Positions 17,112 through 25,907 of a stretch of DNA of 64,000 bases are shown here, piece by piece. The translations under genes and the position numbers were made by a program. The stretch comes from Lachnospiraceae bacterium. Its GTDB lineage: Bacteria > Bacillota > Clostridia > Lachnospirales > Lachnospiraceae. Position 1 is the stretch's first letter, and the number at the start of each line of letters is the position of its first letter. The notes below the pieces were generated by a model, which was given only the letters and a program-made list of their open reading frames with translations, was not told where the DNA came from and searched no databases. The stretch is taken from assembly GCA_021203205.1 (NCBI GenBank), contig JAJQBQ010000053.1, forward strand, positions 34,154 through 98,153, read 5' to 3'.

Positions 17112-18839
17112 ATGGATTTGGAAAGAAAACGGATCTGCACCTGCGCGGAGCAGGCAAAGGCAGACACTCAGATCACACTGGAGGAAGACTTTATCGTGCC
17201 GGATGTGCTGGGCGATCTGGAAAAGATCATCGCGCACAGGGAACGTGCAGTGCTGGAAAGTGTAAAGAGCGGGCCGGATGCGGTAAGTGTGCGGGGAAGC
17301 CTGAACTTTATCGTGCTCTACGCGAGCCCGGAGGAGGGGAGCAATATCCACAGCATGGACGGAAAAATCCCGTTCGAGGAGACCATTCATATGGAAGGAA
17401 CGAAAGACGGGGATGTCTGTGATGTGAGCTGGGAGATCGAGGATTTCACCATTCACGCCATTCATTCGCGCAAAATCTGCGCACGGGCCATCCTCTCACT
17501 GAAAGCATCAAAGGATTTGCATGAGGATCGGGAAGCAATCTCGGAGATCCGCTCCGAGCGGGGTATCCTCACGAAAAAGATGATCCTTGAACATGCGGAG
17601 CCGGTGGTGGTCAAACGGGATATCTACCGCATTCGGGAGGAAATCGAGCTGGAAAAGGGCCGTCCGGACATCTTAAAAATCCTCTGGAACCAGATGGAGC
17701 TGCGGGGCACAGACACGAAGCTTTCCGATGGCAGGCTGTCCCTGTCCGGCGAGCTGGTGGTGTTCGTGCTGTACCGTCCGGAGGAGGACACGGCACCGCT
17801 GCAGTGGTTCGAGAGTACGCTGCCGTTTTCCGGGCAGATCGAGGTGCCAGGGGCGGAGGAGGACCTGATTCCGGAAATCAGTCTGTCGCTCATGACCGCG
17901 GACGTGACGGCAAAGCCGGATTTCGACGGTGAACTGCGGGAGGTGGACGCGGATGCCGTGATTGACATCCGCATGAAGCTGTACCGGGAAAAGCACACGG
18001 AACTGGTGGCGGATGCTTACAGTCTGCGGAAACAGATTCTGCCGAAGACCGAGAACATTCGTTACGAGACGATTCCGGTGAAAAATGCCTCCAGGCAGAA
18101 GGTGCAGGGAAAGATCGGCATCCCCGCGGATGCCGGGAAAATTCTGCAGATTTGCCATGCCAGCGGCAGCGTCACGCTGGATGAAGCAGTACCTGTGGAG
18201 CGCGGCATCGAGGCGGAGGGAATCTTAAAGGTTTGGGTGCTCTACGCTTCCTCCGACGACCGCTATCCGCTGGCCATGGCGGAGGGCGTGATACCGTTTA
18301 AGCAGAAGATCGATGTGCCACAGATGAGGGAAAGACTGATACCTGAAATGTATGAAGCATCTGCAAAGTCAGACAGAAAAAGTGCAGAATGGCCAGAGGA
18401 GAAAGCACGAATAAGTACGACTGAAAACAGGGGAAAGAACAGCACGGCGGAAAGGAAATCAGAGGATTCCTTAAACAGTAATATGAAAAGCCATCTGGAG
18501 TTCGAAATCTCCCACAGCCTGGAGCAGCTCACCGCGCAGGCCGCCGGGGAGGGAGAGATACAGGTGAAAGCAGTCGTGCTCCTTGACACCCTCGTCACCC
18601 GGCAGGAGACGGCGGAAGTCATCATGGATGTGAAGGAAGAGCCGTTCGACATGGAAGCTTTGGAGAATATGCCTGCCATGACCGGTTATCAGGTGCGGGA
18701 GAATGAAACCCTGTGGGATATTGCGAAGCATTATCACACCACAGAGGAGAATATCATGGCGGTGAATGATCTGACTATGCCTGAAGTGAGTGAGGGAGAT
18801 CGTATTCTGCTGGTGAAAGAGGCGGTGGTGGAAGAGTAA
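17112..18839 (+). CDS. sipL: SipL-like spore coat morphogenetic protein (DUF3794 repeats plus LysM)
   Basis: Three DUF3794 modules (about residues 20-135, 165-310 and 320-500) are followed by a C-terminal LysM domain (about 525-572: YQVRENETLWDIAKHYH... IMAVNDL). This is the architecture of Clostridioides difficile SipL, which binds the ATPase SpoIVA through LysM and is needed to encase the forespore in coat. The third module is interrupted near residues 415-455 by a low-complexity Lys/Ser/Glu segment. GGGGGAG precedes the ATG. Expression in the mother cell would be expected; no sporulation promoter was confidently read. Two terminators follow. Confidence 0.88.
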   Translation: MDLERKRICTCAEQAKADTQITLEEDFIVPDVLGDLEKIIAHRERAVLESVKSGPDAVSVRGSLNFIVLYASPEEGSNIHSMDGKIPFEETIHMEGTKDGDVCDVSWEIEDFTIHAIHSRKICARAILSLKASKDLHEDREAISEIRSERGILTKKMILEHAEPVVVKRDIYRIREEIELEKGRPDILKILWNQMELRGTDTKLSDGRLSLSGELVVFVLYRPEEDTAPLQWFESTLPFSGQIEVPGAEEDLIPEISLSLMTADVTAKPDFDGELREVDADAVIDIRMKLYREKHTELVADAYSLRKQILPKTENIRYETIPVKNASRQKVQGKIGIPADAGKILQICHASGSVTLDEAVPVERGIEAEGILKVWVLYASSDDRYPLAMAEGVIPFKQKIDVPQMRERLIPEMYEASAKSDRKSAEWPEEKARISTTENRGKNSTAERKSEDSLNSNMKSHLEFEISHSLEQLTAQAAGEGEIQVKAVVLLDTLVTRQETAEVIMDVKEEPFDMEALENMPAMTGYQVRENETLWDIAKHYHTTEENIMAVNDLTMPEVSEGDRILLVKEAVVEE

Positions 18840-18907
18840 GGAATGATGCAGCCACTGAGATTGAAATGTGTCACTTGCAACACAGTAACTGTCGTAGTTA
18901 ATAAATC

Positions 18908-18943
18908 AAAAAGCATCTTAAAATGTGAAAGGGAGATGCTTTT
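18908..18943 (+). terminator. Terminator after sipL
   Basis: The arms AAAAGCATCT and AGATGCTTTT pair perfectly across a 15-nt loop. Confidence 0.75.
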
Positions 18944-18953
18944 CGCACACGGG

Positions 18954-18986
18954 CGAGCAGAGAAATTTTCTCTGCTCGTTTTTTTG
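18954..18986 (+). terminator. Second, stronger terminator after sipL
   Basis: CGAGCAGAGAA pairs with TTCTCTGCTCG across a 3-nt loop and is followed by seven T residues. It insulates sipL from ispE. Confidence 0.9.
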
Positions 18987-19040
18987 ACGGAAGAGCGGTT
19001 TCGTGCGGATGAAAAGAGATTTTTTCTTTTCCAAAAGCGG

Positions 19041-19069
19041 TTGTCTTTTTTTATGCTTTCGCTTATACT
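19041..19069 (+). promoter_or_regulatory. SigA-type promoter of ispE
   Basis: TTGTCT and TATACT with a 17-bp spacer, 33 bp before the ispE start codon. Confidence 0.75.
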
Positions 19070-19101
19070 AAAAGAAAACGAAAGAAATGTGAGAGGATCG
19101 T

Positions 19102-19995
19102 ATGCAGCAAATTCGACTGAAAGCCTATGGAAAAGTAAATTTATGTCTCGACATCGTAGGAAAGCGTGACAACGGTTACCACGACCTGCGCATGGTCATG
19201 CAGACAGTGAATCTCTATGACAGTATTTACATGAAAAAAAGCGAAAATCCGGGGATCACCCTTACCAGCAACGTTTCATGGCTGCCCTGTGATGAGGGAA
19301 ATCTCGCGTGGCGGGCGGCGAAGCTGCTGACGGATGAGTTCGCTGTCACCGAGGGCGTGGAGATCTCGCTGTACAAGTATCTTCCGGTGGCTGCCGGCAT
19401 GGCCGGCGGCAGCGCAGACTGCGCCACGGTGCTGTTCGGCATGAACCGCCTGTTTGAACTGGGGTTAAGCCGTCAGGAACTTATGGTGCGCGGGCTCACC
19501 CTGGGGAGCGATGTCCCCTACTGTCTCATGCGCGGCACGGCGCTGGCGGAAGGCATCGGGGAGCAGCTGACAAGGCTTCCGGATGTTCCGAGTTGTCCGG
19601 TGCTGATTGCAAAGCCGCCTGTCTCAGTATCAACGAAGGAAGTCTACCAGAAGTTCCGTCTGCCGGAGGTGCGAGAGCATCCGGATGTGAACGGCATGGT
19701 TCGGGCCATCCGTGAAGGGAATCTTGACGGCATCTGCAGTCGCATGGGAAATGTGCTGGAAACCGTGACGGAACGGGATTATCCGGTCATCCGTGAATTA
19801 AAAGACCGCATGAAAGTCGCGGGCGCCGCAAATGCGCTCATGAGCGGCAGCGGGCCGACGGTATTCGGACTGTTTCCGGAAAATGCGAAGGCGGCAGAGC
19901 GGGCGAAGGAAGAAATTTTGGGCAGCGGCCTTGCGAGGCAGGTTTATGTGACGGAATTTTTTCCGATGAAAAGCACTGTGCAGGAAGTCGAATAA
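19102..19995 (+). CDS. ispE: 4-diphosphocytidyl-2-C-methyl-D-erythritol kinase
   Basis: A GHMP-superfamily kinase of the MEP isoprenoid pathway, phosphorylating the 2-hydroxyl of CDP-methylerythritol. The 297-residue length is normal. Motif 1 is KAYGKVNLCLDI at the N terminus, the ATP-binding motif PVAAGMAGGSAD lies near residues 93-104, and the C-terminal GHMP motif is NALMSGSGPTVFG. GAGAGG precedes the ATG, and the gene has its own promoter. It appears monocistronic. IspH, which acts later in the same pathway, is encoded near 56 kb. Confidence 0.96.
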   Translation: MQQIRLKAYGKVNLCLDIVGKRDNGYHDLRMVMQTVNLYDSIYMKKSENPGITLTSNVSWLPCDEGNLAWRAAKLLTDEFAVTEGVEISLYKYLPVAAGMAGGSADCATVLFGMNRLFELGLSRQELMVRGLTLGSDVPYCLMRGTALAEGIGEQLTRLPDVPSCPVLIAKPPVSVSTKEVYQKFRLPEVREHPDVNGMVRAIREGNLDGICSRMGNVLETVTERDYPVIRELKDRMKVAGAANALMSGSGPTVFGLFPENAKAAERAKEEILGSGLARQVYVTEFFPMKSTVQEVE

Positions 19996-20172
19996 AGTGT
20001 ACACAGATATTTTGCCGCTGCCAGTGCCGGAAGATGAGAATTTCGCAAAGTACGGTGCAATAACCACTTATGCAATTACGGGATGGATACATAGTCTATG
20101 GATAGAATAAGATATTTATAATTTGGAGAGATTTTGCGAGTGAAAGCTGATGAAAAAACAGACAGAATTTGT

Positions 20173-20384
20173 ATTAATGGTTACTGTTCACGGGATTCCT
20201 CTTTGAGTAAATAATCCAGCGTCGAGCTTGCTCGTAAGAGGGATTATTTACTCAAAGAGGATGACTGTGCAACAGTCACCTCCCCCTCATGAGCAGCAGT
20301 TGCGCCATAATTTATATTAGTAAGATAGATTTAGACGCAACTGCTGCGAATGTAGTGGGGAGGCCGTGAATAGTAACTATTAAT
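20173..20384. repeat. Composite inverted-repeat element, copy A (two hairpin modules)
   Basis: A 212-bp element bounded by 21-bp imperfect terminal inverted repeats (19 of 21 match; 20173-20193 and 20364-20384). Module 1 is a perfect 20-bp stem (20198-20217 with 20241-20260) capped by a loop containing CGTCGAGCTTGCTCGTAAG. Module 2 begins AACAGTCACCTCCCC and has a 12-bp stem of GCAGCAGTTGCG with its complement around an AT-rich loop. Module 1 recurs near 53.2 kb and module 2 near 38.6 kb. It encodes no protein. It fills most of the ispE-GntR spacer. Confidence 0.8.
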
Positions 20385-20479
20385 GAAAACCGGAACCGGA
20401 AAGAAAAAACATCCGGAAATGGATTTCGGAAAAAAATGACGAAGAATTGGACGTAAGAAATGACAGGAGGAACACGACT

Positions 20480-21172
20480 ATGGATTTAAACTTCGAGACA
20501 GACACGAGTATGCCGCTGCGCGACGTAGTATTTCAGACCTTAAGACATAAGATCATCACCGGCGAGATGAAGCCGGGCGAGCGTTTGCTGGAGATTCAGC
20601 TCTCCGAACAGCTGGGCGTCAGCCGAACCCCCATTCGGGAGGCCATCCGCAAGCTGGAGCTTGAAGGGCTGGTAGTGATGGAACCCAGACGCGGCGCCCG
20701 CGTGGCCCCCATCACGGCGCAGGATCTGGTGGATGTACTTGAAGTGCGCCGCGTTCTGGAAAGCCTGGCGGCTGAGCTGGCCTGCCGTAAACATTCCGAG
20801 GAAGACCTTGAAAAAATGCGCACCATAATGGATGCGATGGCCCAGCCGGAAAACAAGTGTGAATCCTCCCAGTTTGCAAGCCTGGACGAGCGCTTCCATA
20901 ATATCATCTATGCTTCCACGGGCAACAAGCGTCTCTATCAGATTATGAGTCCGCTGCGCGAGCAGCTCTACTGGTATCGGCTGGAATATGTAAAAAACGA
21001 GCCTGTACGGGACGATGTTCTGGCGGAACACGAGGAAATCTATGATGCCATTAAAAACCATGATGTCAAGGCGGCAAAGAAAGCCATGAAGCTGCATATC
21101 ATCAATCAGGAACGGGCCATTTTAAAAATGATCGACAGCCGGGAGGAAAAGAAAGAGATTCCGGAGAAATAA
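20480..21172 (+). CDS. GntR-family regulator, FadR/FCD subfamily
   Basis: The N-terminal GntR winged helix (PLRDVVFQTLRHKIITGEMKPG, then EQLGVSRTPIREAIRKLELEG) is followed by an all-helical FCD effector domain (residues about 85-215) with the usual Asp/His metal-site pattern (LDERFHNII, HEEIYDAI, HIINQERA). Such regulators answer to carboxylate metabolites. The ATG after CAGGAGG was chosen; an upstream TTG in frame lacks a good site. Neighbours do not reveal the target operon. A terminator follows. Confidence 0.9.
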   Translation: MDLNFETDTSMPLRDVVFQTLRHKIITGEMKPGERLLEIQLSEQLGVSRTPIREAIRKLELEGLVVMEPRRGARVAPITAQDLVDVLEVRRVLESLAAELACRKHSEEDLEKMRTIMDAMAQPENKCESSQFASLDERFHNIIYASTGNKRLYQIMSPLREQLYWYRLEYVKNEPVRDDVLAEHEEIYDAIKNHDVKAAKKAMKLHIINQERAILKMIDSREEKKEIPEK

Positions 21173-21192
21173 ATAAGAATAAATATGCGAAG

Positions 21193-21234
21193 AAAGAGCA
21201 ACCTAAATAAAAAAGAGGATGCTCTTTTTTATTT
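21193..21234 (+). terminator. Terminator after the GntR gene
   Basis: AAAGAGCA pairs with TGCTCTTT, followed by TTTATTTTG. It lies 20 bp after the stop. Confidence 0.75.
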
Positions 21235-21260
21235 TGTGATCCATAGAAATGAGGAAAGTA

Positions 21261-23006
21261 ATGAACATATCCGTTTCAATGAACGAAAATGAAAAAATCC
21301 TGGATGCACAGTTCACTGACTGCGCAGACATCTTAAAGCGGGAGATGAACCTCGGTGAGCAAAGTTCGCGAAAAGCGGTGCTATACTATGTTGAAACCGC
21401 CGCCGACAACATGACACTGCAGGATTCTGTGATTGGACGCATGATCACGTGCCTTTGGGAAATGCCCTCGGAGGAGCAGACGGCGTACCTGCGGGAAAAT
21501 GCACTCGGGGTCACGGACGCAAAACTACTGAAAACAACGGAAGAGGCAGCGGACGGTGTGCTGGCCGGAGATGTCATTCTGCTGATCGACGGGCTGGACT
21601 CTGCCGTCAAGATCAAGGCAGCCGGTTTCCCGGGCATGGGCGTGAACCAGGCCGTGAACGAAACCGTCATCCGCGGCTCGAATGAGGGATTCACGGAATC
21701 TGTCAAGAGCAGCACTGCACTGGTTCGAAAGCGCATCCGCAATACGGATCTGAAAGTGCAGGAAGTGACCGTCGGAAAAGAGACTAAGACCACGGTTGCG
21801 GTGCTGTATATGGAAAGCCTGGTACGGCCTCAGGTACTGGCGGATGTGAAGGAGAGATTATCGGAGCTGACTCCGGAGAAAAACAGGGAGGATTCTCCGG
21901 AGGACGAAGAAAATTCAGGGGAAAACAGGAAAGATCCTTCGGAGGACGAGAGAAATTCAAGGGAAAACAATGAAGAATCCCTGGAGGATGAAAGAAATTC
22001 AGAGGAAAACAGAGAAGAATCCCTGGAAAACGAGAAAAATTCGGAAGAAAATCGGAAAGAAGCAAATGACAGAGTAAGATTACAGAAGACTGGTGAACCA
22101 AGAAAAAATAACGAAAATTCCAGTGAAAGTAAAAAGAGGAAACAGGCTGCTGCCCGGGTCGGCGTTCTGGACTCCGGCATCATCGAACAGTTGACCGAGC
22201 AGTTTCCGCTCTCCCCGTTCCCGCAGTACCAGACCACGGAGCGCCCTGACCGGGCGGCCATCGCCCTGCTGCAGGGGAAAATTCTGATCCTCTCGGACAA
22301 TTCTCCGGTCGGTCTGCTGCTCCCGGCGAACTTCGCATCCTTCTTTCACACCTCGGACGACTATTACAGCCGAACGGCGGTGGTAGCGCTGGAACGCATC
22401 CTGCGTTTTCTGGCGGCATTTCTCGCCGTCGGCCTGCCGGGACTTTACCTCTCTGTCATCACTTATCATCAGGAGATTCTGCCGACCGCGTTTTTATTTC
22501 GTCTGGCGGAGGCCCGCGCCGGTATCCCGGTGCCGGCCCTGGTGGAAGTGCTGATGATGGAGCTTGCCTTTGAATTGCTTCGAGAGGCGGGAGTGCGCGT
22601 GCCGGGCGCCATGGGCAACGCCATCGGCATCGTCGGCGGTCTCATCGTCGGTGACGGCGCTGTCTCGGCCGGTCTTGTGAGTCCCATCATCGTCATCGTC
22701 GTCGCCCTCACCGCGCTGGCGTCCTTCGCCATCCCAAACGAGGAAATGGCCTCCGCGTTCCGGGTGTTGAAATATGTGCTGATTGTGCTGGCCGCACTCT
22801 TTGGGCTTTACGGCTGGTTTCTGGGGCTGTTTCTGATTCTTGTACACCTGTCGAAACTCGGCAGCTACCATTTTCCGTACCTGTACCCCATAGTATCGGC
22901 AGAACTGAATGGGGATGCGGATCAGAAAGACCTCTGGATACGGTTCCCGCTGAGGTGGCTTGTAAGAAAATCGTTTTATTCACAGAAATCAGTACATCGC
23001 AGATGA
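21261..23006 (+). CDS. GerA-family spore germination protein (A subunit)
   Basis: The A subunit of a germinant receptor in the spore inner membrane. The soluble N-terminal domain (about 1-205) carries family motifs (GDVILLIDG, VNETVIRGSNEGFTES, TALVRKRIRN) and the C-terminal part has five or so membrane spans (LRFLAAFLAVGLPGLYLSVITYH onwards, GNAIGIVGGLIVGDGAVSAG). Between the two soluble subdomains an acidic Asn/Glu/Arg repeat is inserted: 14-residue units of the ENREDSPEDEENSG type, starting every 42 bp from 21881 through 22049. The start was set at the ATG after GAGGA; an ATG 12 bp earlier has no site. A GerAB-like gene follows. Confidence 0.92.
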   Translation: MNISVSMNENEKILDAQFTDCADILKREMNLGEQSSRKAVLYYVETAADNMTLQDSVIGRMITCLWEMPSEEQTAYLRENALGVTDAKLLKTTEEAADGVLAGDVILLIDGLDSAVKIKAAGFPGMGVNQAVNETVIRGSNEGFTESVKSSTALVRKRIRNTDLKVQEVTVGKETKTTVAVLYMESLVRPQVLADVKERLSELTPEKNREDSPEDEENSGENRKDPSEDERNSRENNEESLEDERNSEENREESLENEKNSEENRKEANDRVRLQKTGEPRKNNENSSESKKRKQAAARVGVLDSGIIEQLTEQFPLSPFPQYQTTERPDRAAIALLQGKILILSDNSPVGLLLPANFASFFHTSDDYYSRTAVVALERILRFLAAFLAVGLPGLYLSVITYHQEILPTAFLFRLAEARAGIPVPALVEVLMMELAFELLREAGVRVPGAMGNAIGIVGGLIVGDGAVSAGLVSPIIVIVVALTALASFAIPNEEMASAFRVLKYVLIVLAALFGLYGWFLGLFLILVHLSKLGSYHFPYLYPIVSAELNGDADQKDLWIRFPLRWLVRKSFYSQKSVHRR

Positions 23007-23184
23007 GGGGAAAGAAAATAAAACAACACCTGTTTCAGGAGCCAAAACCGGTTACGGTCATGACTTTCAGCCCCCAATATACTTATATTTCAGTGGATGA
23101 AAGACTTTATGACGCCGGAATAGGGATAATGAATGGAATGCTCTGATTTATAGCTGAAGAATACAGGAAGCGGAGGGAGAACCG

Positions 23185-25353
23185 ATGATATTAAGTAACA
23201 GCAAAATATCCGCCAGACAGCTGAACCGCCTGATCCTGACCGCCGGAACGGGCACACTCATGATGCTCCTTCCGGATGCAGCCGGAAGCGGAGAGGCGGG
23301 GATCGCCTCACTCTTTGTGGCATTCGGAGTTACGCTGGTGCACCTGAAAATCGTGTTCTGGCTGGTGGAGAAGAGTGGGGTTCAAACAAAGAGATACGAT
23401 TCCGAACCTGAAAAAATCTCTGATACGGAAAAAGAAAGTGCATCGGACAATCAGAACAGGAAAAACAGGCGAAAAGACCTGGCAAAAAGAAAAGACAGAG
23501 AAAATATGTTTGAAAATGGAAGTATTTCTGTCCGCATAATTCTCAGCCTTGCCGCCATCATCGAATTTGTCAAATGCCTGGCTCTGTCCGCAGGCCTTCT
23601 GCTGGCGGCCGCAAACACAGTGCGGACGATTCTGCTTCCGGGAAAATCCTTCGCGCTGGTTGCCGCTGTCTGGCTTGCGGGAACAGTATATCTGGCCTGT
23701 GCCGGTACGGAAGCGAGGGGAAGGTTTGGGGAAGCGGTCTGGCTCATCGCCGTATTTCCGCTGGTTGTTTTGCTGCTCCTGTGCCTGGCACATATCGGAA
23801 AACACGGCAGTATCACGGAAGAAGCCCTGATTTCAGGCGAGATATTAAAAAATAATGCCGTTGGTATCCTGCTTCGCGGCATCCTGTACTCTGCGGTATT
23901 TGCGCCGGTGGAGCTGATTTACTGGTGCAGGGATAAGATCGCCTGGGATGTGACACCAAACCGTTTGTCAAAAAATTACGATACCGCTGCAGACAGTCAG
24001 CCCCGGAATTTATCTGAAACAGATGCCGCGAATCGTGAATCGGGGGAAAGAAAAAGAGAGGTTATCTATAGAAAAACCGAGCGCTCAATCATAACGGCGA
24101 TCTGTATTGTATTCGTCTTTGCCATACTCTTTACCGCCGCAGCAGTGGGGATCCTCGGAATTTGGGGCATACAGGCAACGGAACACAGCGCCATGGCAAT
24201 CGCCGCCGGGCTGGATGTGATGGGGGCGGTTGTGGCGCAAAAGCAGGGAATCGCGGTGCTGTTCTTCCTCACCGGGATGATTACCTCGTCCGGTGTGCTG
24301 CTCGGACAGATGGCGAACTTTGCGGAGAAAGCAGTGGGGATGCTTGCGGACAGGAAAAGACATGTCGTTTCCGGTGAAAATGTCGGCACTGGGAAAGGCG
24401 GAGGAAACGGGAAAAGAAATCATGTAATATCCCTGTGCCTGGCCTTTCTCATCTGGTGTTTGGCAGCCGGTTTCTATGGCCGGTTTCTGAATTCCACGGA
24501 CGGGGAGCAGACAGCGGAAAATACCGGGACTGCGGGAATCGGAAACGCTGCGGAAAGTAATGACATTGCAGAAAACAGAAGCACTTCGGAAAATACGGAA
24601 TTTGCCGGAAACAGTGAAAACACCGAAAGGAACGGAACCGCGACAGCTTCCCTAAACACGACCGCGCAGATTGAAGATCGGGCTTACTGTACGGCTATCG
24701 GTATAGACCTGGCGGAAGAGATTGAAGATATACAGACCTGCGATGTAACGGATGAGAATGCTGCGGGTCAGAATCAGAACACAGAGGGGGAAGGAGAAAC
24801 AGAAAAGAGCAACATGACTGAAGATGACAGAGTGGAGGACATCGATTCTGAAGAGAGCGATTCAGAGGGTTCAAACCGTCTGGTATGGAATGCGGAAGGA
24901 AAATCGGCTTATATCTTTACCCTCGAAATTGCGCAGGGCAGCGATATGGAGGCCTCCCTCGTGACCTGTAAGGCGGACAGTCTCGCCGAAGCCGCTGCCA
25001 TTTTCAACGCAAACTCCGACCGCGAGCTGGACGTTTCACACCTGCAGATTCTCCTGCTGGGAAACAGCCTTCTGGAAAACGGATGCTATAAAACCATCCT
25101 GCTGGAATTCGGCGATGCCGCGGAATACTATTTCGGCGGCACTCTTCTGGCGTTTACTTCCGAAACCGCGCTGGAATATATGGAAAATTATGCAGACAGT
25201 TATGACAGCGAAGGCACCGCAGTGGGCATCCACTTAAAAAAGCGTTTTGAGCAGGGACTGGAAAGTGAAAAAGCGGTGCTGGGGATCGTGTATTATCGGT
25301 GGCTCAATTATGCGGTGGAAGAGCCGTCGGAATGGATACCGACGTTAAGTTAA
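23185..25353 (+). CDS. Spore germination permease (GerAB type) fused to a Ger(x)C N-terminal domain
   Basis: Residues 1 to about 430 form a polytopic APC-type permease of the GerAB family, broken by two hydrophilic Lys/Glu/Asn-rich inserts (near 65-110 and 265-295). After the last membrane span (AFLIWCLAAGFYGRF) comes an Asn/Thr/Glu-rich linker, then a domain resembling the N-terminal part of GerAC lipoproteins: DRAYCTAIGIDL near residue 500, and DVSHLQILLLGNSLLENG near 620. The later Ger(x)C domains are missing. In most receptors B and C are separate proteins, so a fusion is unusual. GGAGGG precedes the ATG. No frameshift is seen at the junction. Confidence 0.8.
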   Translation: MILSNSKISARQLNRLILTAGTGTLMMLLPDAAGSGEAGIASLFVAFGVTLVHLKIVFWLVEKSGVQTKRYDSEPEKISDTEKESASDNQNRKNRRKDLAKRKDRENMFENGSISVRIILSLAAIIEFVKCLALSAGLLLAAANTVRTILLPGKSFALVAAVWLAGTVYLACAGTEARGRFGEAVWLIAVFPLVVLLLLCLAHIGKHGSITEEALISGEILKNNAVGILLRGILYSAVFAPVELIYWCRDKIAWDVTPNRLSKNYDTAADSQPRNLSETDAANRESGERKREVIYRKTERSIITAICIVFVFAILFTAAAVGILGIWGIQATEHSAMAIAAGLDVMGAVVAQKQGIAVLFFLTGMITSSGVLLGQMANFAEKAVGMLADRKRHVVSGENVGTGKGGGNGKRNHVISLCLAFLIWCLAAGFYGRFLNSTDGEQTAENTGTAGIGNAAESNDIAENRSTSENTEFAGNSENTERNGTATASLNTTAQIEDRAYCTAIGIDLAEEIEDIQTCDVTDENAAGQNQNTEGEGETEKSNMTEDDRVEDIDSEESDSEGSNRLVWNAEGKSAYIFTLEIAQGSDMEASLVTCKADSLAEAAAIFNANSDRELDVSHLQILLLGNSLLENGCYKTILLEFGDAAEYYFGGTLLAFTSETALEYMENYADSYDSEGTAVGIHLKKRFEQGLESEKAVLGIVYYRWLNYAVEEPSEWIPTLS

Positions 25354-25625
25354 CTTATTTTGGAGAAAAACCGGACATTCGGGCAGAAGAAACGGACATT
25401 GTAAAAGACAGTTTTTCGAGTGTTACGGCAGCACATATATACTCCCTGTTTATTTCTTTTGGATCTGAAAAGGTGTTTTCCAGAAGCGATGTCATGCAAA
25501 CACTGGGAGAAAAGCGTTCAGCAGCTTCTGCACTAATCCGAAAAATGCTGGAGGCAGGCTTGACAGAGTCGGTAAGCGGACAGGGGAAAGGGAAATACAG
25601 ATTTAAAGTGAGCAGTGCTGTATAA
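25332..25625 (+). CDS. Small winged-helix-like protein overlapping the GerAB-C gene
   Basis: A 97-residue frame starting inside the 3' end of the preceding gene. It shows a helix-turn-helix-like core (FSRSDVMQTLGEKRSAASALIRKML) and a C-terminal wing ending GQGKGKYRFK, like the last domain of several AlbA_2 or Fic-type proteins. No family is firmly recognised. The ribosome binding site is weak, so it may be translated by coupling to the upstream gene, or be a remnant of a longer protein. Confidence 0.45.
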   Translation: MDTDVKLTYFGEKPDIRAEETDIVKDSFSSVTAAHIYSLFISFGSEKVFSRSDVMQTLGEKRSAASALIRKMLEAGLTESVSGQGKGKYRFKVSSAV

Positions 25626-25661
25626 TCATTTCATAGCTGAGGAATTTTTTCACACGAACGG

Positions 25662-25691
25662 TTGACAAATGCAGACAGAAAAAACTATAAT
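25662..25691 (+). promoter_or_regulatory. Consensus SigA promoter of leuS
   Basis: Perfect TTGACA and TATAAT with an 18-bp spacer, the best promoter in the window. The predicted start lies near 25698. Confidence 0.85.
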
Positions 25692-25734
25692 AGCGCAGGT
25701 TTTGTTTTTAACGCATAAAACAAAATCTGCGCTA
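25691..25734 (+). promoter_or_regulatory. Hairpin at the 5' end of the leuS transcript
   Basis: TAGCGCAG...TTTTTA pairs with TAAAACAAAATCTGCGCTA around ACGCA, giving a stem of about 19 bp whose left arm coincides with the predicted transcription start. About 210 nt of leader follow before leuS. I looked for T-box specifier and antiterminator motifs and did not find a convincing set. Confidence 0.5.
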
Positions 25735-25907
25735 AAATTTTACAGGCCAATGCAGGGAAAGACGGCTTGCAAAAGGTTTTCATCCGCCAGAAGTCAGGGC
25801 TGTATCTTAAGGTGGTGTCCGAGAAGCGGGCATGAGGGCTTACAGTCGGGAATGAAAGAGCGCAGGTTCAAAAAAAGAAAGTTGTGTAACTTAAGGAGGT
25901 AGAAGCT

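Noticed and set aside
18843-19169. 108-codon open frame between sipL and ispE
   Set aside because: It crosses two strong terminators and the ispE promoter and has no conserved sequence.
20447-20479. Upstream TTG start for the GntR gene
   Set aside because: The ATG at 20480 follows CAGGAGG at good distance; the extension covers that site.
21881-22070. CRISPR-like array because of regular 42-bp spacing
   Set aside because: Units are contiguous coding repeats without spacers and lie inside gerA; no cas genes are present.
22955-23146. 63-codon open frame between the germination genes
   Set aside because: Overlaps the 3' end of gerA, lacks a ribosome binding site and has no recognisable sequence.
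25669-25902. 77-codon open frame in the leuS leader
   Set aside because: It starts inside the promoter, has no ribosome binding site and covers the leader hairpin; more likely untranslated.
25698-25907. T-box riboswitch upstream of leuS
   Set aside because: A sequence near 25805-25830 faintly recalls the AGGGTGG-type T-box but the antiterminator partner, specifier loop and terminator could not be assembled.
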